Origin: an uncultured Bacilli bacterium | Lineage (GTDB): Bacteria; Bacillota_I; Bacilli_A; RF39; UBA660 | Direction: 5' to 3' | DNA length: 64,000 nt | Assembly (NCBI GenBank): GCA_934155645.1 | Contig: CAKPHC010000004.1 | Coordinates: 86,905 to 150,904 of the forward strand | Part shown: piece by piece, positions 17,865 through 26,700 of the stretch | Position numbering within the stretch: the first letter of the stretch is position 1 | Layout of the letters: the number at the start of each line of letters is the position of its first letter | Notes under the pieces: model-generated | Databases searched by the model: none | The model's input: the letters and a program-made list of their open reading frames with translations, nothing else | Told to the model about the DNA's origin: nothing | Program-made: the position numbers and the translations under genes

Positions 17865-19599
17865 TGTTACCTCCATCTATAATTATATTTCTACTATTAG
17901 AAGTATCAACTTTAATATAATCTTCACAATTAAATGAATTAATGTAATTTATAAATTTTTCTCTATCTTTCATACTATCTTTATAAATAAAGTAATAATC
18001 TACTATTTCAGCAATTATATTAGATAATAAAACTTTATGTTGCTTTTTAATATCATTTAATTGATTTATCTTATTTTCGCGTTTTGAATAGTTTTTGATA
18101 AATTCTACAACATTAAAGATTAATACAATACAGAAAATTATAGCGGCAACAATAGGTTGCTTTAATGTTAAAAATATACCTAATAGACCAATTACAATTG
18201 ATATTAACATTTTTAAATTGAACAAGCGGTCACTGTATACCTCATCATGAAATTTATCATCTAAGAAACTAGCAATATTTTTTTGTAATTCAATTTCATT
18301 GCTACCATTTTTAGTTGACCCAGTCCAGTCATTAATAGTTATATTAATATCAGGTAACAAGTCAATAGATTTATATTTAGATATATTTGAATATCCATCA
18401 ATAATAAAGTTTTTAGATAATGCGATAGCAAACTTTTTAGTATCAAGACTAGCATCAACATTATTATTAATTGCAATATTAGTAATGTGACTATAAAAAT
18501 TATTGGTTTCTTCTAAAGCAATACTAGTTTTATTAAACTTATCAAGAGCTTTAGAAATATCACCGTTTTCTTCAATGATATGTTTATTCTTTTGAATATC
18601 GCGTTTTAATTGTAATTCCTCTTTATCATAATTAAATACTAATATGTGTAATAAGTTATCTATTTTATTTGTAGTACTAACTTTTTTATATTGCTTTTCT
18701 TCCATAGTATTTTTTAAATCATTATAAATATTTTTGTGTACTCTAGAAGAAGAAATAACATCATGAATCATTTCACTTTCTATAACATATTTATCAATAT
18801 ATGGGAATTCATTATCATTGATTGCTTCTAATTTTTCTCTAAAGTATTCTTCCCATCTCTTAATTTCATTAGCTTTAATCTCGTTATAACTATTTAGTTC
18901 TAAAACCCACTCATTAACTTTTTCTAAACAAGTTTTCTTAGCACTAGTCCCAAATACTCCACTGGTAATAGCATCTAGCACCGTTATAATTTTACTTTCC
19001 ATTTTAGTTGGGTCTTGCATATTTAAATATCTATTCAACCATTTCATTGATGTATCAATTCTATTAGCCCTTAAATGTACTAAGCAAAATAATAATGAAG
19101 TTTTTTCATCGTCTCTAGCCATTGCTTCTTTTAAAGCTTTATTAGCAAGTTCTTTATTATTTGTATACCATGAACAAAGTGCCACCATAGCAGGGGATAA
19201 CCAATAATCAGGAGTATTAACGATTGTTTCTTCACTTATATTTTCTACAGTACTTTTCTTAATTGCATTTATATCTACTGATTGAAGTAATCCATTAACA
19301 CGTCTTCTAACTTCATCTCTATGACTAAATTTTTTATTGAACTCAGCTTGGTCCATCAAAATAGTTTGCCTAGCATTAGAAACAATAGTACCTTGTTTAA
19401 TTTCTACCATAAATTTCTTTATTTCTTCTTCTAGACTTTTAACATCATTTTTAACGGTATTTACTTGTCCTTCAACATCATTGATATGACCATTAACAGT
19501 GTTTACATTATTAGATACAGTACCGATATTATTTGCTAAAACTTGTAGATTGTTTTCTAAAGTAGCCAAGTTAGCCGCACTAATTACTAAAGTACTCAT
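17857..19599 (-). CDS. Coiled-coil/helical-repeat membrane protein heading the AAA cluster
   Basis: 580 aa. Residues 1-70 are a coiled coil with Asn/Val heptads (NNIGTVSNNVNTVNGHIND). A helical-repeat middle follows (about 95-400), with TPR-like pairs such as LANKALKEAMARDDEKTSL. Two close membrane segments lie at about 465-505 (LKMLISIVIGLLGIFLTL and IVAAIIFCIVLIFNVVEF), then a coiled-coil tail. No signal peptide. It is the first gene of the operon. The layout suggests a membrane platform on which the AAA ATPase works. No named family recognised. Confidence 0.7.
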   Translation of the reverse strand: MSTLVISAANLATLENNLQVLANNIGTVSNNVNTVNGHINDVEGQVNTVKNDVKSLEEEIKKFMVEIKQGTIVSNARQTILMDQAEFNKKFSHRDEVRRRVNGLLQSVDINAIKKSTVENISEETIVNTPDYWLSPAMVALCSWYTNNKELANKALKEAMARDDEKTSLLFCLVHLRANRIDTSMKWLNRYLNMQDPTKMESKIITVLDAITSGVFGTSAKKTCLEKVNEWVLELNSYNEIKANEIKRWEEYFREKLEAINDNEFPYIDKYVIESEMIHDVISSSRVHKNIYNDLKNTMEEKQYKKVSTTNKIDNLLHILVFNYDKEELQLKRDIQKNKHIIEENGDISKALDKFNKTSIALEETNNFYSHITNIAINNNVDASLDTKKFAIALSKNFIIDGYSNISKYKSIDLLPDINITINDWTGSTKNGSNEIELQKNIASFLDDKFHDEVYSDRLFNLKMLISIVIGLLGIFLTLKQPIVAAIIFCIVLIFNVVEFIKNYSKRENKINQLNDIKKQHKVLLSNIIAEIVDYYFIYKDSMKDREKFINYINSFNCEDYIKVDTSNSRNIIIDGGNNG

Positions 19600-19651
19600 A
19601 TAAACACCTTCCTATTCTATAAAAATTATATCACATTAAATAAAAAAGCAA

Positions 19652-19673
19652 AATAAAAAAGAACCGAAGTTCT
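19652..19673 (-). terminator. Terminator with a UUCG tetraloop after the DUF308 gene
   Basis: On the minus strand AGAAC-TTCG-GTTCT followed by TTTTTATTT. Confidence 0.85.
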
Positions 19674-20211
19674 AATTATTTTGTGAATAATAAACGTAAC
19701 CAATGATTTCAATAACAGAATAAACCATTATACAAAGACCAATCATCTTGAAAACAAGATTACTTCTTAAAATCATATATATTCCACCAGCAATCATTAA
19801 TCCTGCTAAAACAATTAATATTCCATAAGAACTATCATTAGCTTTCCTACCTTTAATAGAATTAACAAGAAGATTAATACCGTTAAACAATATCCATGCT
19901 CCTGTAAGAACTCTTATAAGTACTTCAACCGCATTAGAAAAAATTACTAATATAAGACCAGATAACAAAGCCACAATACCTATACTTAAATCTCTTATAA
20001 AAACTTCTTGTTCTTTTTTTCTAGCAATACTATAACTAATAATTTTAAATAATCCAACGACGATAAAGCAACCACCTAAAACATATGCAATGAACTTAAC
20101 CGTACTATTTGGATTAGTAAAAATAATACTACCTATAATAAAAAATATAATTGCACTTATTAAACTAGTAATATTTGAATAGTTCTTATCCTTTAATTTA
20201 TTTAACTCCAT
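19672..20211 (-). CDS. DUF308/HdeD-family membrane protein
   Basis: 179 aa from the ATG behind AGGAGG (MELNKLKD). Six membrane segments in three similar pairs, with short basic loops, as in the HdeD/DUF308 family. The family is linked to acid resistance in enterobacteria, but its molecular role is unknown. Diverges from the formate-THF ligase gene. Confidence 0.8.
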   Translation of the reverse strand: MELNKLKDKNYSNITSLISAIIFFIIGSIIFTNPNSTVKFIAYVLGGCFIVVGLFKIISYSIARKKEQEVFIRDLSIGIVALLSGLILVIFSNAVEVLIRVLTGAWILFNGINLLVNSIKGRKANDSSYGILIVLAGLMIAGGIYMILRSNLVFKMIGLCIMVYSVIEIIGYVYYSQNN

Positions 20212-20314
20212 AATTATCCTCCTAAAACTAAACATATTATATAATAAAATAGATATAATTGGTAGATAAAATATTTAAATATGGTATACTACTAATGAAA
20301 GAAGAGGTGTCATT

Positions 20315-21952
20315 ATGAAGAGTGATATTGAAATTTCAAATAATTGTAAAAAAGAAAACATTAAAGATGTTGCTAAAAAAATAGGAATAAAAGAGGAAGA
20401 TTTAATCCTTTATGGTAACTATAAAGCAAAAATAGATTATAAAAAATATAAAAATAATAATAAAGGTAAACTAATACTAGTAACATCAATTAATCCAACT
20501 CCTTATGGAGAAGGGAAAACTACTGTAAGTATAGGACTAGGAGATGCTCTTAATTTAATTAATAAAAAGACAATGATTGTTTTAAGAGAACCTTCTTTAG
20601 GACCAGTATTTGGTATAAAAGGTGGTGCTACTGGGGGAGGATATGCTCAAATAGTACCAATGGATGATATTAACTTACATTTTACAGGTGATTTGCACGC
20701 TATTACAAGTTGTAATAATTTAATTAGTGCAGCAATAGATAATCATTTATATTTTGGTAATAAATTAAATATAAATCCAGATAAAATTACTTTTAATAGA
20801 TGCATGGATATGAATGATAGAGCTCTTAGAAATATTACAATTAATAGTAAAGTAGTTCGTAATGATTCATTTAATATTACAGCAGCTAGTGAAGTAATGA
20901 GTGTTTTCTGTTTATCAAAAGATTTAATGGATTTAAAGAAAAATCTAGGTAATATTTTAATTGGTTATACTTATGATAATAAAGAAGTACTTGCCAAAGA
21001 TTTGAATCTAGAAGGTTCTTTAGCAACACTATTAAAAGATGCAATTAAGCCTAATTTGGTACAAACACTAGAGAATAATCCCGTTTTAATTCATGGTGGA
21101 CCTTTTGCTAATATTGCTCATGGTTGTAACAGTATTATTGCTACCAATCTAGGACTTAATTTAGCTGATTATGTAGTAACAGAAGCTGGCTTTGGTTCAG
21201 ATTTAGGAGCTGAAAAATTCTTTGATATAAAATGCCGAAGAGCAAATTTAAAACCCGATTGTGTAGTCCTAGTAGTAACATTAAAAGCACTTAAATATAA
21301 TGCTAAAGTAGAAAAAGAAAACATATTAACACCTTCTGTGGAAAAAGTAAAAGAAGGATTACCAAATCTAATGGTTCATGTGGAAAACCTAAAAAAATAT
21401 ACTAATAATTTAGTTGTATGTTTAAATAAATATACAACAGATACAGATGAAGAAATAAAAGTAATTGAAGATTACTGTAAAAGTACTAATGTTGAATTTG
21501 TTACTGAAGATAGTTATGTAACTGGAGGAAAAGGTTCAATCGATTTAGCAAATAAAGTAGTTGATTTATGTGATAGACCAAATGATTTCAAATTACTATA
21601 TGATGATACTTTATCTATAAAAGAGAAAATAGAAAAGATTGCTAAAGAAATATATCATGCCGGTAAAATAGAGTACACTGACATTGCTAATCAAAAAATA
21701 GAAGAATTAAAAGGATATGAACACTTACCAGTATGTATTGCTAAAACTCAATACTCTATAAGCGATAATCCTGATTTATTAGGATACCCAAAAGATTATC
21801 AAGTAACAGTTAAAGATGTTAGATTATATAGAGGTTCTTCTTTTATAACTGTTCTATTAGGTGATATACTAACAATGCCGGGTTTATCTAGAATACCTAA
21901 TTTAGAAAAAATAGATATAGATGAAAACGAAGAAATAACAGGTTTATTTTAA
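20315..21952 (+). CDS. fhs: Formate-tetrahydrofolate ligase
   Basis: 545 aa, normal length. Joins formate to THF with ATP to give 10-formyl-THF for purines and fMet-tRNA. Shows the P-loop-like PTPYGEGKTTVSIGLGDAL, then REPSLGPVFGIKGGATGGG and the later EAGFGSDLGAEKFFDIKC. Start set by GAGGTG before ATG 20315. Likely own promoter, with TATACT at 20285-20290. The gene stands alone. Confidence 0.96.
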   Translation: MKSDIEISNNCKKENIKDVAKKIGIKEEDLILYGNYKAKIDYKKYKNNNKGKLILVTSINPTPYGEGKTTVSIGLGDALNLINKKTMIVLREPSLGPVFGIKGGATGGGYAQIVPMDDINLHFTGDLHAITSCNNLISAAIDNHLYFGNKLNINPDKITFNRCMDMNDRALRNITINSKVVRNDSFNITAASEVMSVFCLSKDLMDLKKNLGNILIGYTYDNKEVLAKDLNLEGSLATLLKDAIKPNLVQTLENNPVLIHGGPFANIAHGCNSIIATNLGLNLADYVVTEAGFGSDLGAEKFFDIKCRRANLKPDCVVLVVTLKALKYNAKVEKENILTPSVEKVKEGLPNLMVHVENLKKYTNNLVVCLNKYTTDTDEEIKVIEDYCKSTNVEFVTEDSYVTGGKGSIDLANKVVDLCDRPNDFKLLYDDTLSIKEKIEKIAKEIYHAGKIEYTDIANQKIEELKGYEHLPVCIAKTQYSISDNPDLLGYPKDYQVTVKDVRLYRGSSFITVLLGDILTMPGLSRIPNLEKIDIDENEEITGLF

Positions 21953-21984
21953 TAGAAAAGGTCCATAATACTAATGGTGATATT

Positions 21985-22692
21985 ATGGATTTTTTTTATG
22001 TGTTTATAAAAGCAGTCGCATCAATGGTAATTTTGTTCTTTTTTACCAAGGCAATGGGTAGAAAACAATTATCTCAACTAAACTTATATGACTATATAGT
22101 AGGTATTACAATAGGAAGCGTTGCTGCCGATATTTCGATTGATTTAGAAACTCACTTTTGGCATGGCGCCCTTGTCATGTTTGTCTATACAATAGTGTCA
22201 ATCTTAATCTCTCACTTTACAGCAAAAAGTATTAAATTTAGAAGATTTGTAACAGGAGTACCAATTATAGTTATAGAAGATGGAAAAATAATTGAAGATA
22301 ATGTCGAAAAATCGAAGTTAGATATCAATGATTTATTACAAGAAGCTAGAACAAATGGTTATTTTGATATAAGTGAAATAGAGTTTGCTATAATGGAATC
22401 AAACGGGAAAATAAGTTTCTTACAAAAGAGTAAATATAGTCCTTTAACACCTAGTGATGCCAAAGTAAAAGTAGATTATAAAGGAATATGTTCTAACCTT
22501 GTGATTGACGGTCATATTATGTCAAATAATTTAAAAATTATAAAAAAAGATGACAAGTGGTTGTTAACTAGACTAAAGAACGAAGGCTATAATAATCCTA
22601 AAGATTTATTACTAGTAACTTGTGATTCTAAAGAAAAATTAACTATTTATAAAAAGGGTGAAGCAAGTACTAAGAGTGGTTGCCTTGAATAA
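21985..22692 (+). CDS. DUF421 (YetF-type) membrane protein
   Basis: 235 aa. N-terminal membrane segments (about 5-80) including the conserved TKAMGRKQLSQLNLYDYIVG, then a soluble alpha/beta part that begins with VTGVPIIVIEDGK, typical of YetF/YrbG. Function is not known; some family members are sporulation-linked in Bacilli. 32 bp after fhs and probably partly co-transcribed. Confidence 0.85.
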   Translation: MDFFYVFIKAVASMVILFFFTKAMGRKQLSQLNLYDYIVGITIGSVAADISIDLETHFWHGALVMFVYTIVSILISHFTAKSIKFRRFVTGVPIIVIEDGKIIEDNVEKSKLDINDLLQEARTNGYFDISEIEFAIMESNGKISFLQKSKYSPLTPSDAKVKVDYKGICSNLVIDGHIMSNNLKIIKKDDKWLLTRLKNEGYNNPKDLLLVTCDSKEKLTIYKKGEASTKSGCLE

Positions 22693-22730
22693 GTAAAATA
22701 TGATAAACTTTTTATAAGGTAGGTGTACTT

Positions 22731-24134
22731 ATGAAGAAGTTTAATTGGAAACTCTATTTAATTTTCGCAGGTATTTTATTGTTTGCACTATTTAATTTTG
22801 GCTTTGGTAATGATTACTATTGGCACGTTAAAGCAGGGGAATACATGGTAAATAATTTAAAAATTCCTTATCACGATATATTCTCTTGGTATGGAATTAG
22901 TAACAACCTTTACTGGATGAGTCACGAGTGGTTAAGTGAAGTGGTCTTATACATTTATAGATACATTTTTAAAGGACTAGGACCGTTGATATTTAATCTA
23001 AGTATGTATCTGCTTCTAATAACAGTAATATATAAACACAATAAAGAAAAACTAGAAAAAAACAAAATCTTTACTTTCCTTTGGGCTTTAGTAGGATTCC
23101 TAATCTTTTCTAAAGTAATGCTTCCAAGACCTCATATGATTAGTTACACTTTACTAGCTTTCACAATTTATATTTTGTATGATAACTTTAACAATAAAAA
23201 TTCTAAAAAAATTTATTTTTTACCTGTAATAAGCCTATTGTGGGCAAACTTCCATGGTGGTTCATCTAATCTTCCATATGTATTATGCTTTATGTTTATG
23301 ATTGTTGGATTATTTAGTTTTAAATTTGGAAAAGTTGAAGCTAAAAGAATAGATAAAAATCAAATAAAAAAGTATTTGATTTGTGGGCTATTAAGTATAT
23401 GTGCTATTGCTATTAATCCTCATGGATTAAAAATGATTACATATCCATATATAAATATGGGTGACAAACTAATGCTTAGTAATATTGTTGAGTGGGGTTG
23501 TCCAGATTTAAATGATTTTGGTGATATAGCAGCTTTTGCTGTTTTAGGACTAGTTATAATAACGATGATTATATCGAATAAAAAAATAAAATTAATAGAT
23601 TTAATAACTTTAGGAGCTTTCTTGTTCCTAGGATTTAAAAGTGTAAGATTTGTTCCACTACTATATATAGCTGCTACTTATGCTATCTTTAATATAGTAG
23701 AAGATTTTAAACTAAATTTACCTAGTAAAGCATATATAATAATTTTATCCACAATTGTTGTGTGCTTTGGAATTCTTACTCCTAAATTAATAAGAAATTA
23801 CAATAAAAAACCTATTTCTGATACTGCAATAAATTATATAAAAGATAATAAACCTAAAAGATTATTTAATTATTACAATTATGGTGGATATTTAATATAT
23901 AATGATATAAAAGTTTTTATTGATGGTAGAGCAGATATGTATTCTAAATATAACTTTAAAGATGCAGTTGATTTACAAGATAGGGGATATAAATATTTAT
24001 TAGATGGCTATAATTTTGACATGTTAATAATTCCTAATAATATAGCTTTAAATATTCATTTATCAAATAATAATGATTATATGGCAGTATTCCAAGATGA
24101 TACCACAGTAATCTACGAAAAGAAGACAAAATAA
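22731..24134 (+). CDS. Polytopic membrane protein, glycosyltransferase-like
   Basis: 467 aa with about 10-12 membrane segments. Early residues include DYYWHVKAGEYM and WMSHEWLSEV, an acidic/His-rich first loop like that of GT-C lipid-linked sugar transferases, and the C-terminal soluble part has NYGGYLIYNDIKVFIDGRAD. Such proteins are annotated widely without function; GT-C activity is inferred from layout only. Followed by a strong terminator. Confidence 0.7.
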   Translation: MKKFNWKLYLIFAGILLFALFNFGFGNDYYWHVKAGEYMVNNLKIPYHDIFSWYGISNNLYWMSHEWLSEVVLYIYRYIFKGLGPLIFNLSMYLLLITVIYKHNKEKLEKNKIFTFLWALVGFLIFSKVMLPRPHMISYTLLAFTIYILYDNFNNKNSKKIYFLPVISLLWANFHGGSSNLPYVLCFMFMIVGLFSFKFGKVEAKRIDKNQIKKYLICGLLSICAIAINPHGLKMITYPYINMGDKLMLSNIVEWGCPDLNDFGDIAAFAVLGLVIITMIISNKKIKLIDLITLGAFLFLGFKSVRFVPLLYIAATYAIFNIVEDFKLNLPSKAYIIILSTIVVCFGILTPKLIRNYNKKPISDTAINYIKDNKPKRLFNYYNYGGYLIYNDIKVFIDGRADMYSKYNFKDAVDLQDRGYKYLLDGYNFDMLIIPNNIALNIHLSNNNDYMAVFQDDTTVIYEKKTK

Positions 24135-24157
24135 AAAAAGCACTTAGTGCTTTTTAT
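24133..24157. terminator. Terminator between convergent genes
   Basis: AAAAAGCACT / AGTGCTTTTT around one central T, usable on both strands. Confidence 0.85.
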
Positions 24158-25230
24158 TTTATGTATTCATTTAATGGTTTAGTTCTATATTTTAACTCAT
24201 CCATCTTTTCAGTAGTAACAAATCCTGGTTTAGCATTAATTACATCAGGAATTCTATTAACTACAGTAGCACAAGTAAGTTCTACTGTACTAGGACGTGC
24301 TACAACGATTGTTGTATTAGGTTCACCATAAACTGTCCATTCATTTTTATCATAATCAGTATCAGCATATACTTTACCAATACACTCAGTCTCTAATGTA
24401 ATACCCTCTTCAGTTTCAGTAGTAACTACAGCACTCATTCCAGTAGCATCTCCAGCTTTAACAGTCATCCCTAAAGTAGAAGAGTTAATATCACTTGTAT
24501 GAGTTTGAGGAACACATTTTTGAGTTTGGCTTATTACAGTTAATCCTAGTTTAGATGCTAACCAACCATTAACGTTCCACATATATGATGGAGCATATTC
24601 TCCATTCATAATAAGTTTATTACGTTCTTCTGTAGGCATTCTATCAGCAGAAGCAACATCTCTATCAAATTCCTCTAGTGTTAATCCAGCACCATGTGCT
24701 TTAGCAAGAGCTATACCATAGTCTTCTACATTGTAACTAGAACTTCCTTTGATTTTAGTAATTTTATTACTAGATGCAGCAATAGCACTTATTAATTCTC
24801 CCCAATATATATCTTGGTAACCACTACCAGTTATTGTACAACCAGTATGTTTTGCAATAGCATCAATAGCTTTAGTAGCCTCAGGATTAGAATTCCATGA
24901 GAAGAAAGCTTCTTCACATGTAGTAATAGCATTAATTCCTAACTTAGCACATAACATTAATGCATCATATACATCATTTAATAAACTCATAGTAGTAACA
25001 ATACAAATATCAGGTTTAATTGCTTGTAACATATCTCCAGCATCTTCAAGAGCAGTAACTTTTACTGCAGTGTTATCAATACCCATGATTTCACCGATAT
25101 CTTTACCAATAACACTTGGATTAATGTCAATAGCTCCAACTACTTCACAACCATGTTCCATAGCATATCTCATTGTGTACACAGCCATTTTACCAGTACC
25201 AAATTGAGCAACTCTAATTTTTCTATTCAT
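24154..25230 (-). CDS. 2,4-diaminopentanoate dehydrogenase-like NAD(P) oxidoreductase
   Basis: 358 aa from the ATG behind AGGAGG (MNRKIRVAQFGTGKM); the open frame extends further upstream but without a ribosome site. N-terminal Rossmann domain (VAQFGTGKMAVYTMRYA), then VGAIDINPSVIGKDIGEIMG and the central CEEAFFSWNS, as in dihydrodipicolinate-reductase-like amine dehydrogenases (Ord/OrtAB pathway). The family oxidises 2,4-diaminopentanoate in ornithine fermentation. No other ornithine gene is nearby, so the substrate here is uncertain. Confidence 0.8.
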   Translation of the reverse strand: MNRKIRVAQFGTGKMAVYTMRYAMEHGCEVVGAIDINPSVIGKDIGEIMGIDNTAVKVTALEDAGDMLQAIKPDICIVTTMSLLNDVYDALMLCAKLGINAITTCEEAFFSWNSNPEATKAIDAIAKHTGCTITGSGYQDIYWGELISAIAASSNKITKIKGSSSYNVEDYGIALAKAHGAGLTLEEFDRDVASADRMPTEERNKLIMNGEYAPSYMWNVNGWLASKLGLTVISQTQKCVPQTHTSDINSSTLGMTVKAGDATGMSAVVTTETEEGITLETECIGKVYADTDYDKNEWTVYGEPNTTIVVARPSTVELTCATVVNRIPDVINAKPGFVTTEKMDELKYRTKPLNEYIK

Positions 25231-25296
25231 TTTTATTATCCTCCTATGATATAAATATACACTATATTTCATAAAAATACAATAAAATAACGTTCC

Positions 25297-25325
25297 TTGA
25301 CATAAATTAAACAAGGTATTATTAT
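25297..25325 (+). promoter_or_regulatory. Promoter of the CDP-alcohol transferase gene
   Basis: TTGACA (25297-25302), 17-nt spacer, TATTAT (25320-25325). Confidence 0.8.
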
Positions 25326-25351
25326 ATATAACTAAAAGAGGAGGAATTGGT

Positions 25352-26167
25352 ATGGAAGAAAAGAAAAGAGATTGTGATAATCATGAAAAAAATTACTATA
25401 AAAAACTAACTATTCCTAACATTTTAACCGTATTTAGAATGATTTCATCAGTAGCACTTTGTGGATATATAGCAATGCATGGAATTACTTCTCCGTTATT
25501 AATTACATTAGCAACAATAGGTATAGCTTCAACCGATGCGATAGATGGATTTTTAGCAAGAAATTGCGGGATGTCTTCACAATTAGGAAGTATTCTAGAC
25601 CCTATCGCAGATAAAATATTCAATTGGGGACTAGGGATTACTTTAATGGCTACAGGTATTATGCCTTTATGGCCACTTCTAATAGCAGCAAGAGATGCAA
25701 CAGTATTTACTATATCAAGTTACCAATTTAAGAAAACTGGTAAAGAAATGTTTCCAACAATTCCAGCTAAGTTAAAAATGGCTTTACAGAGTGCTGGTGT
25801 AGTATCAACTCTAGCATTTGGTTTTGGAGACAGTGGGTTAGGATTAATCGCCCCAATATGTATGGCATCAGCTATAGCTACAGCAATTCCAGAAGCAATT
25901 TGTATAAAGAAAAAATACTTTAGTAAAAATAATTCTTTAGAAACTAATGAAGACGTTACTACTACTAAAAAAGATGAAATAGAAGAAATCAAGCCAAAAG
26001 AAAAGAGTAAAGAATTAGAATACTCTAAAACTACTCCTAATATCAATTATGAAGAAGAATATATAAATAATTCACAAATAGAAAAACCAAAAGTATTACA
26101 AAAAAGTATTTATAATAAATCAATCTTTCATAGTAAAAACAATAATAACAAGAACACAAATGAGTAG
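25352..26167 (+). CDS. CDP-alcohol phosphatidyltransferase (PgsA-like) with a hydrophilic tail
   Basis: 271 aa. Membrane enzyme that moves a phosphatidyl group from CDP-diacylglycerol to an alcohol. The family signature D-x2-D-G-x2-A-R-x8-G-x3-D-x3-D is complete within DAIDGFLARN ... GSILDPIADK. Membrane segments run to about residue 185. The last 85 residues are charged and low-complexity, rich in Lys/Glu/Asn, and unusual for the family. This is a second such gene in the window besides pgsA at 57747, so it may make cardiolipin or another lipid. Strong ribosome site GAGGAGG. Confidence 0.85.
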   Translation: MEEKKRDCDNHEKNYYKKLTIPNILTVFRMISSVALCGYIAMHGITSPLLITLATIGIASTDAIDGFLARNCGMSSQLGSILDPIADKIFNWGLGITLMATGIMPLWPLLIAARDATVFTISSYQFKKTGKEMFPTIPAKLKMALQSAGVVSTLAFGFGDSGLGLIAPICMASAIATAIPEAICIKKKYFSKNNSLETNEDVTTTKKDEIEEIKPKEKSKELEYSKTTPNINYEEEYINNSQIEKPKVLQKSIYNKSIFHSKNNNNKNTNE

Positions 26168-26325
26168 TAATATACCTAGTAAAAATAATGAAGAAATAGT
26201 TTCAGCATCAAGTATCATTTTATCACCTAGTACAATTATATAATAAAAAGAAAAAATTAAAAGTATAAAATTAAAAATAATCGTTCATTATATTAATATC
26301 ATATGGTGATATATGATTAAGTGCT

Positions 26326-26352
26326 TAATAACTCGCAAGAGTTATTTTTTTT
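26326..26352 (+). terminator. Rho-independent terminator
   Basis: AATAACTC-GCAA-GAGTTATT with eight T's. The 26168-26325 stretch before it shows no gene. Confidence 0.85.
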
Positions 26353-26376
26353 CTATTCAAATACGTCTATTTTTGA

Positions 26377-26382
26377 TATAAT
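26377..26382 (+). promoter_or_regulatory. -10 box of the gatCAB operon
   Basis: TATAAT 22 bases before the gatC start; the best -35 (TTCAAA at 26356) has a short 15-nt spacer. Confidence 0.5.
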
Positions 26383-26403
26383 ATATTGGTATTGGAGGTA
26401 ATT

Positions 26404-26700
26404 ATGACTGATAGATTAACAAAAGAAGAAGTATTACACGTAGCTCACTTAGCACGTATTGCAGTAAGTGAAGAAGAAATAGAAAAGTATCAAGTAGAAT
26501 TAAAAAGAATATTAGATGCGGTTGATAAGATAAAAGAAGTAAATGATTATGATGAAGAATTACTAATCGCACCACATGACCATGACGCTAATTTAAGAGA
26601 AGACGTTAAAGGTGAAATGTTAACAAATGATGAAATAATGAAAAATGTACCTAAACATAATGGTAATTTTGTGGAAGTTCCGGTGATGTTAAATGAGTAA
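26404..26700 (+). CDS. gatC: Asp-tRNA(Asn)/Glu-tRNA(Gln) amidotransferase subunit C
   Basis: 98 aa from ATG 26404 behind GGAGG. Small subunit that stabilises GatA-GatB. Conserved features: the N-terminal LTKEEVLHVAHLARIAVSE and the C-terminal LREDVKGEML with an acidic helix. Overlaps gatA by 8 bp. With GatAB it makes Gln-tRNA, and possibly Asn-tRNA, by amidating misacylated tRNA. Confidence 0.95.
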   Translation: MTDRLTKEEVLHVAHLARIAVSEEEIEKYQVELKRILDAVDKIKEVNDYDEELLIAPHDHDANLREDVKGEMLTNDEIMKNVPKHNGNFVEVPVMLNE

